NCBI RefSeq assembly: GCF_036924595.1
Contig: NZ_JAZHRV010000001.1
Location: 1,612,001-1,676,000 of the forward strand
Reading direction: 5' to 3'
DNA: 64,000 bases
Origin: Bradyrhizobium algeriense
GTDB lineage: Bacteria; Pseudomonadota; Alphaproteobacteria; Rhizobiales; Xanthobacteraceae
Part shown: piece after piece, positions 33,763 to 43,853 of the stretch
Numbering within the stretch: the first letter of the stretch is position 1
Layout: the number at the start of each line of letters is the position of its first letter
Translations under genes and position numbers: made by a program
Notes under the pieces: generated by a model
Databases searched by the model: none
Told to the model about the DNA's origin: nothing
Seen by the model: only the letters and a program-made list of their open reading frames with translations

Positions 33763-35694
33763 TCATTCCGCGGCCTCCGCCATCGGCGCATCATGGCCGA
33801 GATCGACCACCCGGAGCGTGGTGCGGATGCGCTGGGTGGTGCCGTCCTGGAAGCGGATCACGGTGTCGACGGGAATGTCGCTCTTGCCGCCGTAGATCGC
33901 GTCGATGATGTCGGCGTATTTCTCGTTGATGACGCTGCGGCGGACCTTTCGGGTGCGGGTCAGCTCGCCGTCGTCGGCGTCGAGTTCCTTGTAGAGCAGC
34001 AGGAAGCGCGAGATGCGTTGTGCCGGCGGCAGCGTGGCGTTGACGCCCTCGACCTCCTTGCGCAACAGCGCGTAGACCTCGGGGCGCGAGGAGAGGTCGG
34101 TATAGGTCGTGAACGAGATGCGGTTCTTCTCCGCCCATTTCGAGATGATCGAGTAACGGATGCAGATCATTGCCGCCAGCGTATCGCGGCCGGCGCCGAG
34201 CACGACCGTCTCGGCGATGTAGGGCGAGAACTTCAGCTTGTTCTCCAGATATTGCGGCGAGAAGCGCTCGCCGCGCGAGGTCTCGGCGAGATCCTTGATG
34301 CGGTCGATGACGACGAGCTGCTTGTCGTTGTTGAAATAGCCGGCGTCGCCGGAATGCATCCAGCCGTCTTTCATGTCGGCGGCCGAGGCTTCCGGATTCT
34401 TGTAGTAGCCGAGGAACATGTTGGGATGCCGCACGACGATTTCGCCGACGCCGTTGATGTCGGGGTTGTCGACGCGGAGCTCGATGTCGTCGGCCATCGG
34501 CACGCCCGTCGTATCCGGATCGACCTTGCCAAAGGGATGAAGTGTGTAGGCCCCCAACATTTCGGTCTGGCCGTAGAGCGTGCGCAACGGCACGCCCATC
34601 GCCTGGAAGAATTTGAAAGTATCCGGCCCGAGCGCGGCGCCGCCCGTCGCGGCCGAACGCAGCCGCGTGAAGCCGAGGCGGTCGCGCAGCGCGCGGAACA
34701 GCAACTGGTCGGCCAACATCGATCGCTTGCCCTGGGCCAGCGCCGAAAGCCCCGTCTTCATGCCGACGTCGAATAGCTTCTGTTTCAGCGGCGACGAGTC
34801 CATCACGCCGGCGCGCACGTCGGCGGCGATCGATTCCCAGAGCCGCGGCGCGAACAGCACGAAGGTCGGCGCGATCTCGCGGAAATCGTGCATCATGGTC
34901 TCGGGCTCTTCGACGAAGTTGACCTTCATCCGGCAGAGCAGCCCTTTGCCGAGCGCGTAGACCTGTTCCATGATCCACGGCAGCGGCAGCACCGAGACAT
35001 ATTCGTCGTCCGGCCCCTTCGGATCGAACGCCAGATAGGTCGCGCAATGTCGCAGCACGCGTCCAGCCGCCAGCATCGCCAGCTTGGGATTCGCCGTCGT
35101 GCCCGAAGTGGTGCAGAGGATGGCGACGTCCTCGCCCTGGGTCGCATCGACGAGGCGGTCATAGAGACCGGGCTCGCGCGCGGCGCGGTCGCGCCCCATC
35201 GTGGCGAGTTTCTCGGCTTCCATCAGGCGCGGATCGTCATATTTCCGCATGCCGCGCGGATCGGAATAGATGATGTGCTTGAGGTTGGGGGCACGGTCGG
35301 CGAGCGCGAGCAGCTTGTCGACCTGCTCCTCGTCTTCGGCGAACACCAGTTTCGCGTCGCCATAGCTGAGCAAATACGCTGCTTCCTCGTCCAGCACGTC
35401 GCGATAAAGGCCGAGGCTCATGGCGCCGATGGCATGCGTTGCGATTTCCGCCGCCACCCAGTCCGGGCGGTTGTCGCCGATGATGCCGATAACGTCGCCG
35501 TTCCCAAGACCCAGTTCGATCATGCCGAGCGCGAAATCATGCACACGCGTCTGGTAGTCGTTCCAGGTGAAGACGCGCCACAACCCGAGATCCTTTTCGC
35601 GCAACGCAATCTCGCGGCCGTGCTCCTTGGCATTGAGGCGCAACAGCTTTGGAAAGGTATCGGCCTGGGCGGCGCGTCCGGCGTAGTCCATCAT
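33763..35694 (-). CDS. Long-chain acyl-CoA ligase (AMP-binding, FadD15-like)
   Basis: This 643-residue adenylate-forming enzyme has the phosphate loop TSGTTANPKL, the motif YGQTEM, a GEIVVRHPNMF block, SGDAGYFNNDKQLVVIDRIKD and the final lysine region SRGERFSPQYLENKL. It is of the large bacterial type close to eukaryotic-like long-chain acyl-CoA synthetases. It activates a fatty or aryl acid to its CoA ester at the membrane. The gene overlaps livG by four bases (ATGA), placing the enzyme in the transporter operon. This suggests uptake coupled to CoA trapping. Confidence 0.85.
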   Translation of the reverse strand: MMDYAGRAAQADTFPKLLRLNAKEHGREIALREKDLGLWRVFTWNDYQTRVHDFALGMIELGLGNGDVIGIIGDNRPDWVAAEIATHAIGAMSLGLYRDVLDEEAAYLLSYGDAKLVFAEDEEQVDKLLALADRAPNLKHIIYSDPRGMRKYDDPRLMEAEKLATMGRDRAAREPGLYDRLVDATQGEDVAILCTTSGTTANPKLAMLAAGRVLRHCATYLAFDPKGPDDEYVSVLPLPWIMEQVYALGKGLLCRMKVNFVEEPETMMHDFREIAPTFVLFAPRLWESIAADVRAGVMDSSPLKQKLFDVGMKTGLSALAQGKRSMLADQLLFRALRDRLGFTRLRSAATGGAALGPDTFKFFQAMGVPLRTLYGQTEMLGAYTLHPFGKVDPDTTGVPMADDIELRVDNPDINGVGEIVVRHPNMFLGYYKNPEASAADMKDGWMHSGDAGYFNNDKQLVVIDRIKDLAETSRGERFSPQYLENKLKFSPYIAETVVLGAGRDTLAAMICIRYSIISKWAEKNRISFTTYTDLSSRPEVYALLRKEVEGVNATLPPAQRISRFLLLYKELDADDGELTRTRKVRRSVINEKYADIIDAIYGGKSDIPVDTVIRFQDGTTQRIRTTLRVVDLGHDAPMAEAAE

Positions 35695-36512
35695 GCCGCG
35701 CTCTCCCGTGGCGCCGGCGTATCGTCGGGATCGACCAGGACCTCATCCTCTTCGCCGAGATAGGCGCGCTTCACATGGGGATCGGCGAGCACGGACGCCG
35801 GGTCGCCCTCGGCGATCTTGCGGCCGAAATCCAGCACCATGACGCGGTGGGAGATGTCCATCACCACGCCCATGTCGTGCTCGATCATCATGACGGTCAT
35901 GCCGAACTCTTCGTTGAGATCGACGATGTAGCGCGCCATGTCCTCCTTTTCCTCGAAGTTCATGCCGGCCATCGGCTCGTCGAGCAGAATCAGCTGCGGT
36001 TCCAGCGCCATGGCGCGGGCGAGCTCGACGCGCTTGCGCAGGCCGTAGGGCAGGGTGCCGGCGGTGGCCTTGCGCACCGACTGCAGGTCGAGGAAATCGA
36101 TGATCTCCTCCACCTTGCGGCGATGCTCGAGTTCCTCGCGCCTGGCGCCGGTCAGCCAGTACAGCGAACCCGTGATGAAATTGTTCTTCAGCAGGTGGTG
36201 CCGCCCGACCATGATGTTGTCGAGCACGCTCATATGGTGGAACAGCGCCAGGTTCTGGAAGGTCCGGCCGATGCCCAGCCGGGGCCGCGCATTCGGATTG
36301 AGGCCGGTGATGTCCTTGCCGCGGTAGAACAGCTGGCCTTCGGTCGGCTTGTAGCGGCCGGAAATGCAATTGACGATGGAGGTCTTGCCGGCGCCGTTCG
36401 GGCCGATGATCGAGAACAATTCGCCCTCGTTCACGCCGAAGGAGACTTCGGTCAGGGCACGGACGCCACCGAAGCGCAGAGACACCCCGCGCACTTCCAA
36501 CGTGTAAGCCAC
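35691..36512 (-). CDS. livG: Branched-chain-type ABC transporter ATP-binding protein (LivG)
   Basis: This 273-residue ABC ATPase has Walker A GPNGAGKTS (about 37-45), the Q-loop RTFQNLALF, a LivG-type insertion after it, signature LPYGLRKRVELARAM, Walker B LILLDEPMAGMN and H-loop IEHDMGVVM. The shortened signature (LPYGLRK) is usual for this LivG subgroup. It is the first gene of the operon livG-ligase-livH-livM-SBP-livF. Confidence 0.87.
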   Translation of the reverse strand: MAYTLEVRGVSLRFGGVRALTEVSFGVNEGELFSIIGPNGAGKTSIVNCISGRYKPTEGQLFYRGKDITGLNPNARPRLGIGRTFQNLALFHHMSVLDNIMVGRHHLLKNNFITGSLYWLTGARREELEHRRKVEEIIDFLDLQSVRKATAGTLPYGLRKRVELARAMALEPQLILLDEPMAGMNFEEKEDMARYIVDLNEEFGMTVMMIEHDMGVVMDISHRVMVLDFGRKIAEGDPASVLADPHVKRAYLGEEDEVLVDPDDTPAPRESAA

Positions 36513-36814
36513 TCATTCCCTCCAGATACGGCGCTTGAGCAGCGCTCTTTATCTATCGTTTGCAATGCGCGATCCTACATCGGCGGTGAGGGGCAAGCCA
36601 TCCGACTATCGGTAGCGGCCGATGCCCGCATCACGCGCGGTAGCGTCGCACCCCGCCGCGCCATGGGCGGCGCGTATCGAGGTGGCTCTCCTTAGGGCAA
36701 TGCGATAGTTTGAAATGTCTTTTGCCTGACAATTGGTCGGGAAATTTCGCCTGATGGCACTCCTGTTGCAGTGCAGCACGAAAATCGAATGGGGACGCGA
36801 CGGTCGATGCGATC
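36513..36814. other. 302-base divergent promoter region (livG operon / Crp-family regulator)
   Basis: Both flanking genes are transcribed away from this region, so it holds two promoters. It is moderately AT-rich near 36700-36740. No perfect FNR box (TTGAT-N4-ATCAA), CRP box or terminator was found by eye. Regulation of the transporter operon by the adjacent Crp/Fnr-type protein is plausible from position only. Confidence 0.4.
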
Positions 36815-37489
36815 ATGATTGCTGCGGATTACCTCAAGCGCATCGCGGCCTGGTCGCGCGAACTGAACGAGCGGGAAATCGAGGCCGCCCGTGCCGGCAT
36901 CGTCGAGAAATCTTACCGCGCCAACGAGCATATCTTCATGCGCGGCGATCGCTTCGACTATTGGACCGGCATCGTCACCGGCCTTGCCCGGATGAGTACC
37001 GTGTCGAGCGGGGGCAAGGCTGCGACGTTCGCTGGCCTCACGGCGGGCGCCTGGTTCGGCGAGGGCTCGGTGCTGAAGAGCGAGCCGCGCCGTTACGACG
37101 TCGTCGCGTTGCGCGATACCAGGCTAGCGCTGATGGATCGCAACACCTTCTTCTGGCTGTTCGAGAACAGCGTCGCGTTCAACCGCTTTCTGGTCCGGCA
37201 GCTCAATGAGCGGCTCGGCCAGTTCATCGGAGCGGTGGAACATGGCCGCACGCTCGACGCCACCGGCCGCGTCGCGCGCTCCATCGCCTCGCTGTTCAAT
37301 CCGATTCTCTATCCGGACATGACGCGCCATCTCGAGATCACGCAGGAAGAAATCGGAGCGCTTTCGGGTATTTCGCGGCAGAATGCCAACCAGTGCCTGA
37401 AGCGGCTGGAGAAGGAAGGCTTGCTGCGGCTCGAATATGGCGGCGTCACCATCATCGAACTCGAACGCTTGCGTCACCATGGCGAATAG
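36815..37489 (+). CDS. Crp/Fnr-family transcriptional regulator
   Basis: The 224-residue protein has a cyclic-nucleotide-binding-like beta-barrel (about 30-125, with AGAWFGEGSVLKSEPRRYDVVAL) and a C-terminal winged helix. Its recognition helix region is EITQEEIGALSGISRQNANQCLKRLEKEGL (in shortened form here, about 170-200). No N-terminal cysteine cluster is present, so it is not an Fe-S FNR. Residues of the cAMP pocket are only partly kept. It is divergent from the livG operon and upstream of gmd. The target genes are not known. Confidence 0.82.
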   Translation: MIAADYLKRIAAWSRELNEREIEAARAGIVEKSYRANEHIFMRGDRFDYWTGIVTGLARMSTVSSGGKAATFAGLTAGAWFGEGSVLKSEPRRYDVVALRDTRLALMDRNTFFWLFENSVAFNRFLVRQLNERLGQFIGAVEHGRTLDATGRVARSIASLFNPILYPDMTRHLEITQEEIGALSGISRQNANQCLKRLEKEGLLRLEYGGVTIIELERLRHHGE

Positions 37490-37580
37490 GCACCTAAGAG
37501 GCTGATTCCAAAGGGCTTTGGCGATAGACTCGGCGGGGGTCGAATGCTATGGCCTGCGCGAGGACGCATTTGGAGACGAT

Positions 37581-38666
37581 ATGGCGGCTCAGAATTCACA
37601 GCGGCGCGTGGCGCTGATCACCGGCGTCACCGGCCAGGACGGCGCCTATCTTGCCGAATATCTGCTCGGCCTTGGCTACACCGTCCACGGCGTCAAGCGG
37701 CGGTCGTCCTCGTTCAACACCGCCCGTATCGATCACCTCTACCAGGATCCGCATTCCCGCAACGTGCCGTTCCTGCTGCACTACGGCGACATGACCGACT
37801 CGACCAATTTGATCCGGCTGATGCAGCAGATCAGGCCGACCGAGATCTACAACCTCGCCGCCCAGAGCCATGTCGGCGTCAGCTTCGAAAGCCCGGAATA
37901 CACCGCCAATGCCGACGCCATCGGCGTGCTGCGGCTGCTGGAGGCGATCCGGATTCTCGGCATGGAGAAGGAGACGCGGTTCTATCAGGCCTCGACCTCG
38001 GAACTGTACGGCCTGGTCCAGGAGGTGCCGCAGAAGGAGACCACGCCGTTCTACCCGCGCTCGCCCTACGGCGTCGCCAAGCTGTACGGCTACTGGATCA
38101 CGGTCAATTACCGCGAGGCCTACGGCATGTTTGCCAGTAACGGCATCCTGTTCAACCATGAGAGCCCGATCCGCGGCGAGACCTTTGTCACCCGCAAGAT
38201 CACGCGCAGCGTTGCCCGCATCGAGACTGGCCTGGAAGAGGCGCTCTATCTCGGCAATCTCGAAGCCAAGCGCGACTGGGGCCACGCGCGGGATTATGTC
38301 GAGGGCATGCACCGGATCTTGCAGGCGGATGCGCCCGATGATTTCGTGCTGGCGACCGGCGAGACCCGTTCGGTGCGCGAATTTGTCGAACTCGCATTCG
38401 CCGAAGTCGGCCGCCGCATCGAATGGCGCGGCCAGGGTGTCGACGAGACCGGCATCGACGGCAAGTCCGGCAAGACCGTGGTCAGGATCGATCCGGTCTA
38501 CTTCCGGCCGACCGAGGTCGATCTTCTGATCGGCGATGCCAGCAAGGCGCGCGAGAAGCTCGGCTGGCAGCCCAGGACGTCGTTCGCCCAGCTGGTCAAG
38601 GAAATGGTCGCAAGCGATCTCGCTGACGCAAGGCGGGAGGTCGCCAATGGCAAGCCTTCCGTTTGA
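37581..38666 (+). CDS. gmd: GDP-mannose 4,6-dehydratase
   Basis: The 361-residue extended SDR has the GDP-mannose dehydratase N-terminus [16 protein letters not shown], then [51 protein letters not shown] (catalytic Tyr and Lys), [18 protein letters not shown] and [14 protein letters not shown]. These are strong Gmd hallmarks. It converts GDP-D-mannose to GDP-4-keto-6-deoxymannose in the cytoplasm. ATG 37581 follows GGAGA. The in-frame start at 37518 lacks conservation. It overlaps fcl by 20 bases. Confidence 0.94.
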   Translation: MAAQNSQRRVALITGVTGQDGAYLAEYLLGLGYTVHGVKRRSSSFNTARIDHLYQDPHSRNVPFLLHYGDMTDSTNLIRLMQQIRPTEIYNLAAQSHVGVSFESPEYTANADAIGVLRLLEAIRILGMEKETRFYQASTSELYGLVQEVPQKETTPFYPRSPYGVAKLYGYWITVNYREAYGMFASNGILFNHESPIRGETFVTRKITRSVARIETGLEEALYLGNLEAKRDWGHARDYVEGMHRILQADAPDDFVLATGETRSVREFVELAFAEVGRRIEWRGQGVDETGIDGKSGKTVVRIDPVYFRPTEVDLLIGDASKAREKLGWQPRTSFAQLVKEMVASDLADARREVANGKPSV

Positions 38667-39591
38667 GCTGAAAGGCAAGACCGTCTACGTCGCCGGGCAT
38701 CGCGGCATGGTCGGCTCGGCGCTGGTGCGCCGGCTGGCGGGGGAAAACGTCAAACTGCTGACGGCGACAAGGGACGACGCCGATCTGCGCGACCAGGCCG
38801 CGGTCAACCGCTGGTTCGCCGCCAAGCGCCCGCAGGTGGTGTTTCTGGCGGCGGCGAAAGTCGGCGGCATCGTCGCCAACAACACGCTGCGCGCCGAATT
38901 CCTCTACGACAATCTGGCGATTGCGACGAACGTGATCCATGCGGCGCACGTCCATGGCGCCGAGAAGCTGATGTTCCTGGGCTCGTCCTGCATCTACCCC
39001 AAGCTGGCGCCGCAGCCGTTGCGCGAGGACTCGATGCTGACCGGCCCGCTGGAGCCGACCAACGAGCCTTATGCAATTGCCAAAATCGCCGGGATCAAGA
39101 TGGTGGAGGCCTATCGCAGCCAATACGGCGCCGACTTCATCAATGTGATGCCGACCAATCTTTACGGCCGCGGCGACAACTATCATCCCGAATACAGCCA
39201 CGTCGTGGCCGCCCTGATCCGCCGTTTCCACGAGGCCAAGATGTCTGGCGCCAGCGAGGTCGTGGTCTGGGGCACCGGCACGCCGCGGCGCGAATTCCTC
39301 TATGTCGACGATCTGGCGGACGCCTGCATCCATTTGATGAAGACCTACTCCGGCGATGGACTGGTCAATATCGGCACCGGCGAGGACATCACGATCGCCG
39401 AATTCGCCCGCGTGGTCGCGGCGACCGTCGGCTATACCGGCGAGATCGGCTTCGACACGTCCCGGCCCGACGGCACCCCACGCAAGCTACTGGACGTCAG
39501 CCGGCTGGCCAAGCTTGGCTGGCGCGCCAGCACCTCGCTCGAGGAGGGCATCGGGCTCGCCTATCAGGCGTTCCTCAGCGAGACGAAGTGA
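38647..39591 (+). CDS. fcl: GDP-L-fucose synthase
   Basis: The 314-residue SDR has [42 protein letters not shown], catalytic-type YAIAKIAG and [16 protein letters not shown], the standard signatures of GDP-fucose synthase (WcaG/Fcl/NoeL-associated). It epimerises and reduces the Gmd product to GDP-L-fucose, a donor for O-antigen, exopolysaccharide or, in rhizobia, Nod factor. ATG 38647 lies inside the end of gmd. Confidence 0.93.
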   Translation: MASLPFELKGKTVYVAGHRGMVGSALVRRLAGENVKLLTATRDDADLRDQAAVNRWFAAKRPQVVFLAAAKVGGIVANNTLRAEFLYDNLAIATNVIHAAHVHGAEKLMFLGSSCIYPKLAPQPLREDSMLTGPLEPTNEPYAIAKIAGIKMVEAYRSQYGADFINVMPTNLYGRGDNYHPEYSHVVAALIRRFHEAKMSGASEVVVWGTGTPRREFLYVDDLADACIHLMKTYSGDGLVNIGTGEDITIAEFARVVAATVGYTGEIGFDTSRPDGTPRKLLDVSRLAKLGWRASTSLEEGIGLAYQAFLSETK

Positions 39592-39707
39592 CGCGGTGAA
39601 CCTTCCGCGTTCCGGCTGAGAATATCTGTCGGCTTCACGACGCCCCGCGGATAGGATGCGCGCACCCAGGTGGTCACAAGAACCGCCAGTGCGTCGGAGG
39701 AAGCATA

Positions 39708-40685
39708 ATGAAATTTCAGCGTCGTCAATTCCTGCAACTCGCAGCCGGTGCGGCTGCGCTTCCGTTCGCATCTGGAAACGCGAGCGCGCAGGCCTATCCC
39801 GCGCGGCCGGTTCGCCTCGTCATCGGCTATACGCCGGGCGGCTCGGCGGACCTCACGGCGCGGCTGATGGGGCAGTGGCTGTCGGAAAAGCTCGGACAGT
39901 CCTTCGTCATCGAAAACCGGCCGGGCGGCGGCACCAATATCGCCACCGAGTCCGTGCTGCGCGCCACGCCTGATGGCTACACGCTGCTGCTGGTCGCGCC
40001 GGCTAACGCCATCAATGCCACGCTTTACGACAAGCTGCCCTTCGATTTCATGAAGGAGATGGAGCCGATCGCGGGCATCATTCGCTTTCCCAACGTCGTG
40101 GTCGTCCATCCCTCTTTGCCGATCAAGTCGATCCCCGAATTGATCGCCTACGCCAAGGCCAACCCGGGCAAGCTCAACATGGCGTCATCAGGCAACGGAT
40201 CGACGATCCACATGTCAGGCGAACTGTTCAAGATGCTGACCGGGATCAACATGCAGCATGTGCCCTACCGTGGCGGCGCGCCGGCGCTTACCGACATGCT
40301 TTCCGGGCAGATGCAGGTGATGTTCGACAATCTTCCGACCTGCGCCGAGCACGTCAAATCCGGCAAGCTGCGCGGCCTTGCGATCACCAGCACGACACGA
40401 TCGGAAGTGCTGCCGGATTTGCCGCCGGTCGCCGATTTCCTGCCCGGCTACGAGGCCAGCGCCTGGTATGGCCTCGCGGCGCCGAAAGGCACGCCGCCTG
40501 AAATCGTCGACCGGCTCAACAAGGCCGTCAATGAAATCCTCGCCGATCCGAAGGCCAAGGCTCGCTTCGCCGAGATCGGCGCGATCCTGTTGCCGGGTTC
40601 GGCCTCCGACTTCGGCAAGCTGGTGGCGGACGAAACCGAGAAATGGAGCAAGGTGGTCAAGTTCGCCGGCGCCAAGGTGGATTAG
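39708..40685 (+). CDS. Tripartite tricarboxylate transporter substrate-binding protein (Bug/TctC family)
   Basis: This 325-residue protein has a twin-arginine-like N-terminus (MKFQRRQFLQLAAG) with a hydrophobic stretch and an ASAQA-type cleavage site near residue 28. The mature part shows the Bug-family pattern YPARPVRLVIGYTPGGSADLTARL, ENRPGGGTNIATE, PYRGGAPALTDMLSGQ and PGYEASAWYGLAAP. It would bind a carboxylate in the periplasm. No TctA/TctB membrane partners lie next to it, as is common for such orphans. The twin arginines suggest Tat export. Confidence 0.86.
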   Translation: MKFQRRQFLQLAAGAAALPFASGNASAQAYPARPVRLVIGYTPGGSADLTARLMGQWLSEKLGQSFVIENRPGGGTNIATESVLRATPDGYTLLLVAPANAINATLYDKLPFDFMKEMEPIAGIIRFPNVVVVHPSLPIKSIPELIAYAKANPGKLNMASSGNGSTIHMSGELFKMLTGINMQHVPYRGGAPALTDMLSGQMQVMFDNLPTCAEHVKSGKLRGLAITSTTRSEVLPDLPPVADFLPGYEASAWYGLAAPKGTPPEIVDRLNKAVNEILADPKAKARFAEIGAILLPGSASDFGKLVADETEKWSKVVKFAGAKVD

Positions 40686-40909
40686 GGCATGAACCGATAA
40701 ATTCAGTGGTCGGAGAAGGTCTGCTTTGGTGCGCATTCCGGACTAGAGTCGGACGTTGCGCCACTTCGCATTTGGGCCACCTTCGGACTCACGAACGGGG
40801 GCAAGCGAGCCCTTCATTCGTCTCGTTGAGGCCATTCTACGCGGTAGCTCACTATGCTCCTCGGGCTTAGCAACTCGAACCGTATAATATGAGTTGGCTT
40901 GGTAAGCAT

Positions 40910-41926
40910 TTAGACCGGTACCGGTTGGATTAACTGCTGAATACTCGAATGCACCCCAGCACGCACCATCTTGCAACCGAAAGCGATCGCGTCAGCGAAG
41001 CTTGCGGCATCTGCGCTCCCATGGCTCTTGATCACGGTACCATTCAATCCGAGAAACATAGCCCCGTTTGGAGGACGCAGCTTGGTTCGCAGCATTGAAA
41101 AGCTACCTCTTGCCAATAGGTAGCCGACACGCGAGCTCCATGATGATCGCATTGCACCTTGCAAGGACTTCTGGATCAAACGTGCTGTTCCCTCCGCTGA
41201 CTTCAGTGCAACATTCCCAGCAAACGCTTCGGTCACGACGACATCAACTCGACCTGACCCGATATCACAACCCTCAACAAAGCCGATGTAGTTTAGACCC
41301 GGTAGTTGAGTATCCCGCAACAATTGATCCGCGGCGTACGCGTGGTGCTGCCGGTCGAACTGGCTGAAGTAGGAACCCAACATCCCGACGGTCGGCCTAT
41401 CGATCTTCAGCGCCGTGCGAGCCATGGCACCGCCCATAACCGCAAGATTGAAGAGATGCTCGGCGTCAGCTCCGATGGAAGCGCCGAGATCGAGAACGAC
41501 AGTTTCCCCTTTTAGGGAAGGCCACAATGCGGCCAGCGCCGGCCTGGCGATGCCATCCGTTGTGCGAAGTTTGATTTTGGCCAACGCCATCAGCGCTCCC
41601 GTGTTTCCGGCCGAGATCGCAAAATCTGCTTCCTTTCTTTTGATCGCGTCGATTGCGAGCGCCATTGAGGATTTTGAGCGACCATGACGGAGAGCCTCGG
41701 CCGGTTTCTGGTCCATCCTGATGACAACTTCGGAATGTACGATCCGCGTAAGGCGATGAAGCTGTGGTCGCGTTGTTATCAGCGGTTCTACCGTAGCAAG
41801 GTCGCCGAACGCCAAGAATTCCACATTTGACAAGCGCTTAAGTGACAGCTCCGCTCCAGCTAAAGCAACGGGCGCCCCAAAATCCCCGCCCATGCAATCG
41901 AGCGCTATACGGATCTTTTCAGGCAT
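40910..41926 (-). CDS. plsX: Phosphate acyltransferase PlsX-like, atypical orphan copy
   Basis: About 338 residues from ATG 41926 (TTG 41938 is an alternative). The sequence follows PlsX throughout: RIALDCMGGDFGAP, ALRHGRSKSSMALAI (for the usual D/R-x-x-SS), SAGNTGALMALAK, DLGASIGADAEHL, VEGCDIGSGRVDVVVTEAFAGNVALKSAEG and LGLNGTVIKSHGSAD. PlsX makes acyl-phosphate for glycerolipid synthesis. Here it is not next to fabH or rpmF. Its DNA is about 50% GC in a sampled line against roughly 65% for flanking genes, and its codon use is more relaxed. This suggests a transferred paralogue, perhaps serving a special lipid or acylation pathway. Confidence 0.82.
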   Translation of the reverse strand: MPEKIRIALDCMGGDFGAPVALAGAELSLKRLSNVEFLAFGDLATVEPLITTRPQLHRLTRIVHSEVVIRMDQKPAEALRHGRSKSSMALAIDAIKRKEADFAISAGNTGALMALAKIKLRTTDGIARPALAALWPSLKGETVVLDLGASIGADAEHLFNLAVMGGAMARTALKIDRPTVGMLGSYFSQFDRQHHAYAADQLLRDTQLPGLNYIGFVEGCDIGSGRVDVVVTEAFAGNVALKSAEGTARLIQKSLQGAMRSSWSSRVGYLLARGSFSMLRTKLRPPNGAMFLGLNGTVIKSHGSADAASFADAIAFGCKMVRAGVHSSIQQLIQPVPV

Positions 41927-42004
41927 CGGTCCGTCCAAATTGCGTTAAGTCCCGCTAGCTGTCTATAGCGCGAGTGAGACCAGTTTGCACCTGGAAGACA
42001 AGTC

Positions 42005-42850
42005 CTAGCTTCTCGCCACCGTGCGCGGCGGATTTTTGCCGAGCGCCGCCGCCATCGCCGAGATCAGCGGCCGCATGAAGAAGGCGTCCTCCGCCGGATA
42101 GATATCGGTGCGCAGGCCGTGGGATTTGAGTTCATCGGATACCGCCGGTCCGACCGAGGCGATTGGCGTGCGGTCGAGCCCGTCGCGCAGCCGATCCTCG
42201 CAACCGCGCGCCCGCGCCACCTCGATGAGACGGCGCACCTGGCCGAGATTGGTCAGCGCGATCGCGTCGATGCGGCCTGCCGCCATCTCGTCGATCGCGG
42301 CGATGATGTTGGCGTCGGCGGCCTGCGCATCATAGACATAGGGCAGCACGGTATCGACCTCGGCGCCTTGCGCCTTGATCGCGCCGATCAGGACGCTGTG
42401 ATCCTTGTCCGGGTAGAGCTGCAGGCCGAGGCGATGGCCGCCAAGATCGAGGCGCGACAGCATCTCGGCGACGCCTTCGGAGGTCGGCTTTTCCGTCGTC
42501 ATCTGCGGTTCCAGCCCGATTTCGCGCAGCGCCTTGCCCGGCTTGGGGCCACGGGCGAATTTGCGTGCGTTGCTGAGGGCGGCAATGAATTCCTGTTCGA
42601 CGCCCATGCGCCGGACGACCTTCATCAGCCGGCGCAGGCCTTCGCCCGTCATCAGCACGACGTCGTCGAAGGGCCTTTCAATGCACCGCCCGATCCAGGC
42701 TTCGACCGGCGCCGGGTCCGGCGCGTCGTGGATGGTGAACATCGGACATTGCAGCACGTCGGCGCCCTGCTCGGTGAGCAGGCGGGAAAACTGCGCTTCC
42801 TCGCGCGTTTCCAGGATCAGGATGCGGTAACCGTTCAATCTGTCTGCCAT
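42005..42850 (-). CDS. hemD: Uroporphyrinogen-III synthase family protein
   Basis: The 281-residue protein has the HemD two-lobe pattern: YRILILETREEAQFSRLLTEQGADVLQCP at the N-terminus, DDVVLMTGEGLRRL, FARGPKPGKALREIG, LYPDKDHSVLIGAIKAQGAEVDTVLPYVY, AIALTNLGQVRRLI and ASVGPAVSDELKSHG. The family closes hydroxymethylbilane to uroporphyrinogen III for haem and corrin synthesis. Sequence conservation is low family-wide, so a paralogue with another role is possible. It is not next to hemC here. ATG 42850 follows GGAGCGAG. Confidence 0.75.
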   Translation of the reverse strand: MADRLNGYRILILETREEAQFSRLLTEQGADVLQCPMFTIHDAPDPAPVEAWIGRCIERPFDDVVLMTGEGLRRLMKVVRRMGVEQEFIAALSNARKFARGPKPGKALREIGLEPQMTTEKPTSEGVAEMLSRLDLGGHRLGLQLYPDKDHSVLIGAIKAQGAEVDTVLPYVYDAQAADANIIAAIDEMAAGRIDAIALTNLGQVRRLIEVARARGCEDRLRDGLDRTPIASVGPAVSDELKSHGLRTDIYPAEDAFFMRPLISAMAAALGKNPPRTVARS

Positions 42851-42989
42851 GATCTCGCTCCAACGCTTTTGCTTCGCGCTTTGTTCATCCTGCCCCCGGT
42901 TTCGGGATTGGCGCAAGCGTATGCGCGGTGATAGAGCAGGGCCGCCATCGCAGCTTCACCCTTTTGCCTGAATTGTAGTCAGCTTCGCC

Positions 42990-43853
42990 ATGCCCGATCA
43001 CCAGTTCGTCCTGACCCTGTCCTGCCCGGATCGCCCCGGCATCGTTTCCGCGGTGTCGACCTTTCTCGCCCATAACGGACAGAACATCCTGGACGCCCAG
43101 CAGTTCGACGACATCGAAACCGGAAAATTCTTCATGCGGGTGGTGTTCACCGCGGCCGATCTCGCGGTCGAATTGACGGCCCTGCAAACCGGCTTCACCG
43201 CGATCGCCGACCGCTTTGCCATGGACTGGCAAATGCGCGACCGCGCCAGCCGCCGCCGGGTGATGCTGCTGGTCTCCAAGTCCGATCATTGCTTGGTCGA
43301 TATCCTCTATCGCTGGCGCACCGGCGAACTCGAGATGATCCCAACCGCTGTTGTTTCCAACCACCCGCGCGAGACCTACGGCAATCTCGATTTCGGCGAG
43401 ATCCCGTTCCACTACATGCCGGTGACGAAGGAAACCAGGCGCGAGCAGGAAGAGGCGGTTTGGAAACTGGTTCAGGACACCAAGACCGATCTCGTGGTGC
43501 TGGCGCGCTACATGCAGATACTGTCGGACGAGATGTCGGCAAAATTGTCGGGGCGCTGTATCAACATCCACCACTCGTTCCTGCCGGGCTTCAAGGGCGC
43601 GCGGCCCTATCACCAGGCGCATGAGCGCGGCGTCAAGCTGATCGGCGCCACCGCGCATTACGTCACGCGCGACCTCGACGAAGGCCCGATCATCGACCAG
43701 GACGTCGAGCGCATCAGCCACCGCGATACGCCGGAAGATCTCTCGCGCAAGGGCCGCGACATCGAGCGCCGCGTGCTGGCGCGCGCCATGCGCCATCATC
43801 TCGAGGATCGCGTGATCCTCAATGGCCGCAAGACCGTAGTGTTCATGGATTAG
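42990..43853 (+). CDS. purU: Formyltetrahydrofolate deformylase
   Basis: This 287-residue protein has an N-terminal ACT domain (about 5-85, [21 protein letters not shown]) and a formyl-transferase-type catalytic domain with [40 protein letters not shown] and the expected His/Asp catalytic pair. PurU hydrolyses 10-formyl-THF to formate and THF, balancing one-carbon units. Its end overlaps the end of the convergent lipoprotein gene by four bases. Length is normal. Confidence 0.92.
   Translation: MPDHQFVLTLSCPDRPGIVSAVSTFLAHNGQNILDAQQFDDIETGKFFMRVVFTAADLAVELTALQTGFTAIADRFAMDWQMRDRASRRRVMLLVSKSDHCLVDILYRWRTGELEMIPTAVVSNHPRETYGNLDFGEIPFHYMPVTKETRREQEEAVWKLVQDTKTDLVVLARYMQILSDEMSAKLSGRCINIHHSFLPGFKGARPYHQAHERGVKLIGATAHYVTRDLDEGPIIDQDVERISHRDTPEDLSRKGRDIERRVLARAMRHHLEDRVILNGRKTVVFMD

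Noticed and set aside
40743..40976. A 77-codon minus-strand frame at the end of plsX
   Set aside because: It partly overlaps plsX in another frame, has no ribosome site and no recognisable motif. The gap 40686-40909 otherwise shows no gene.
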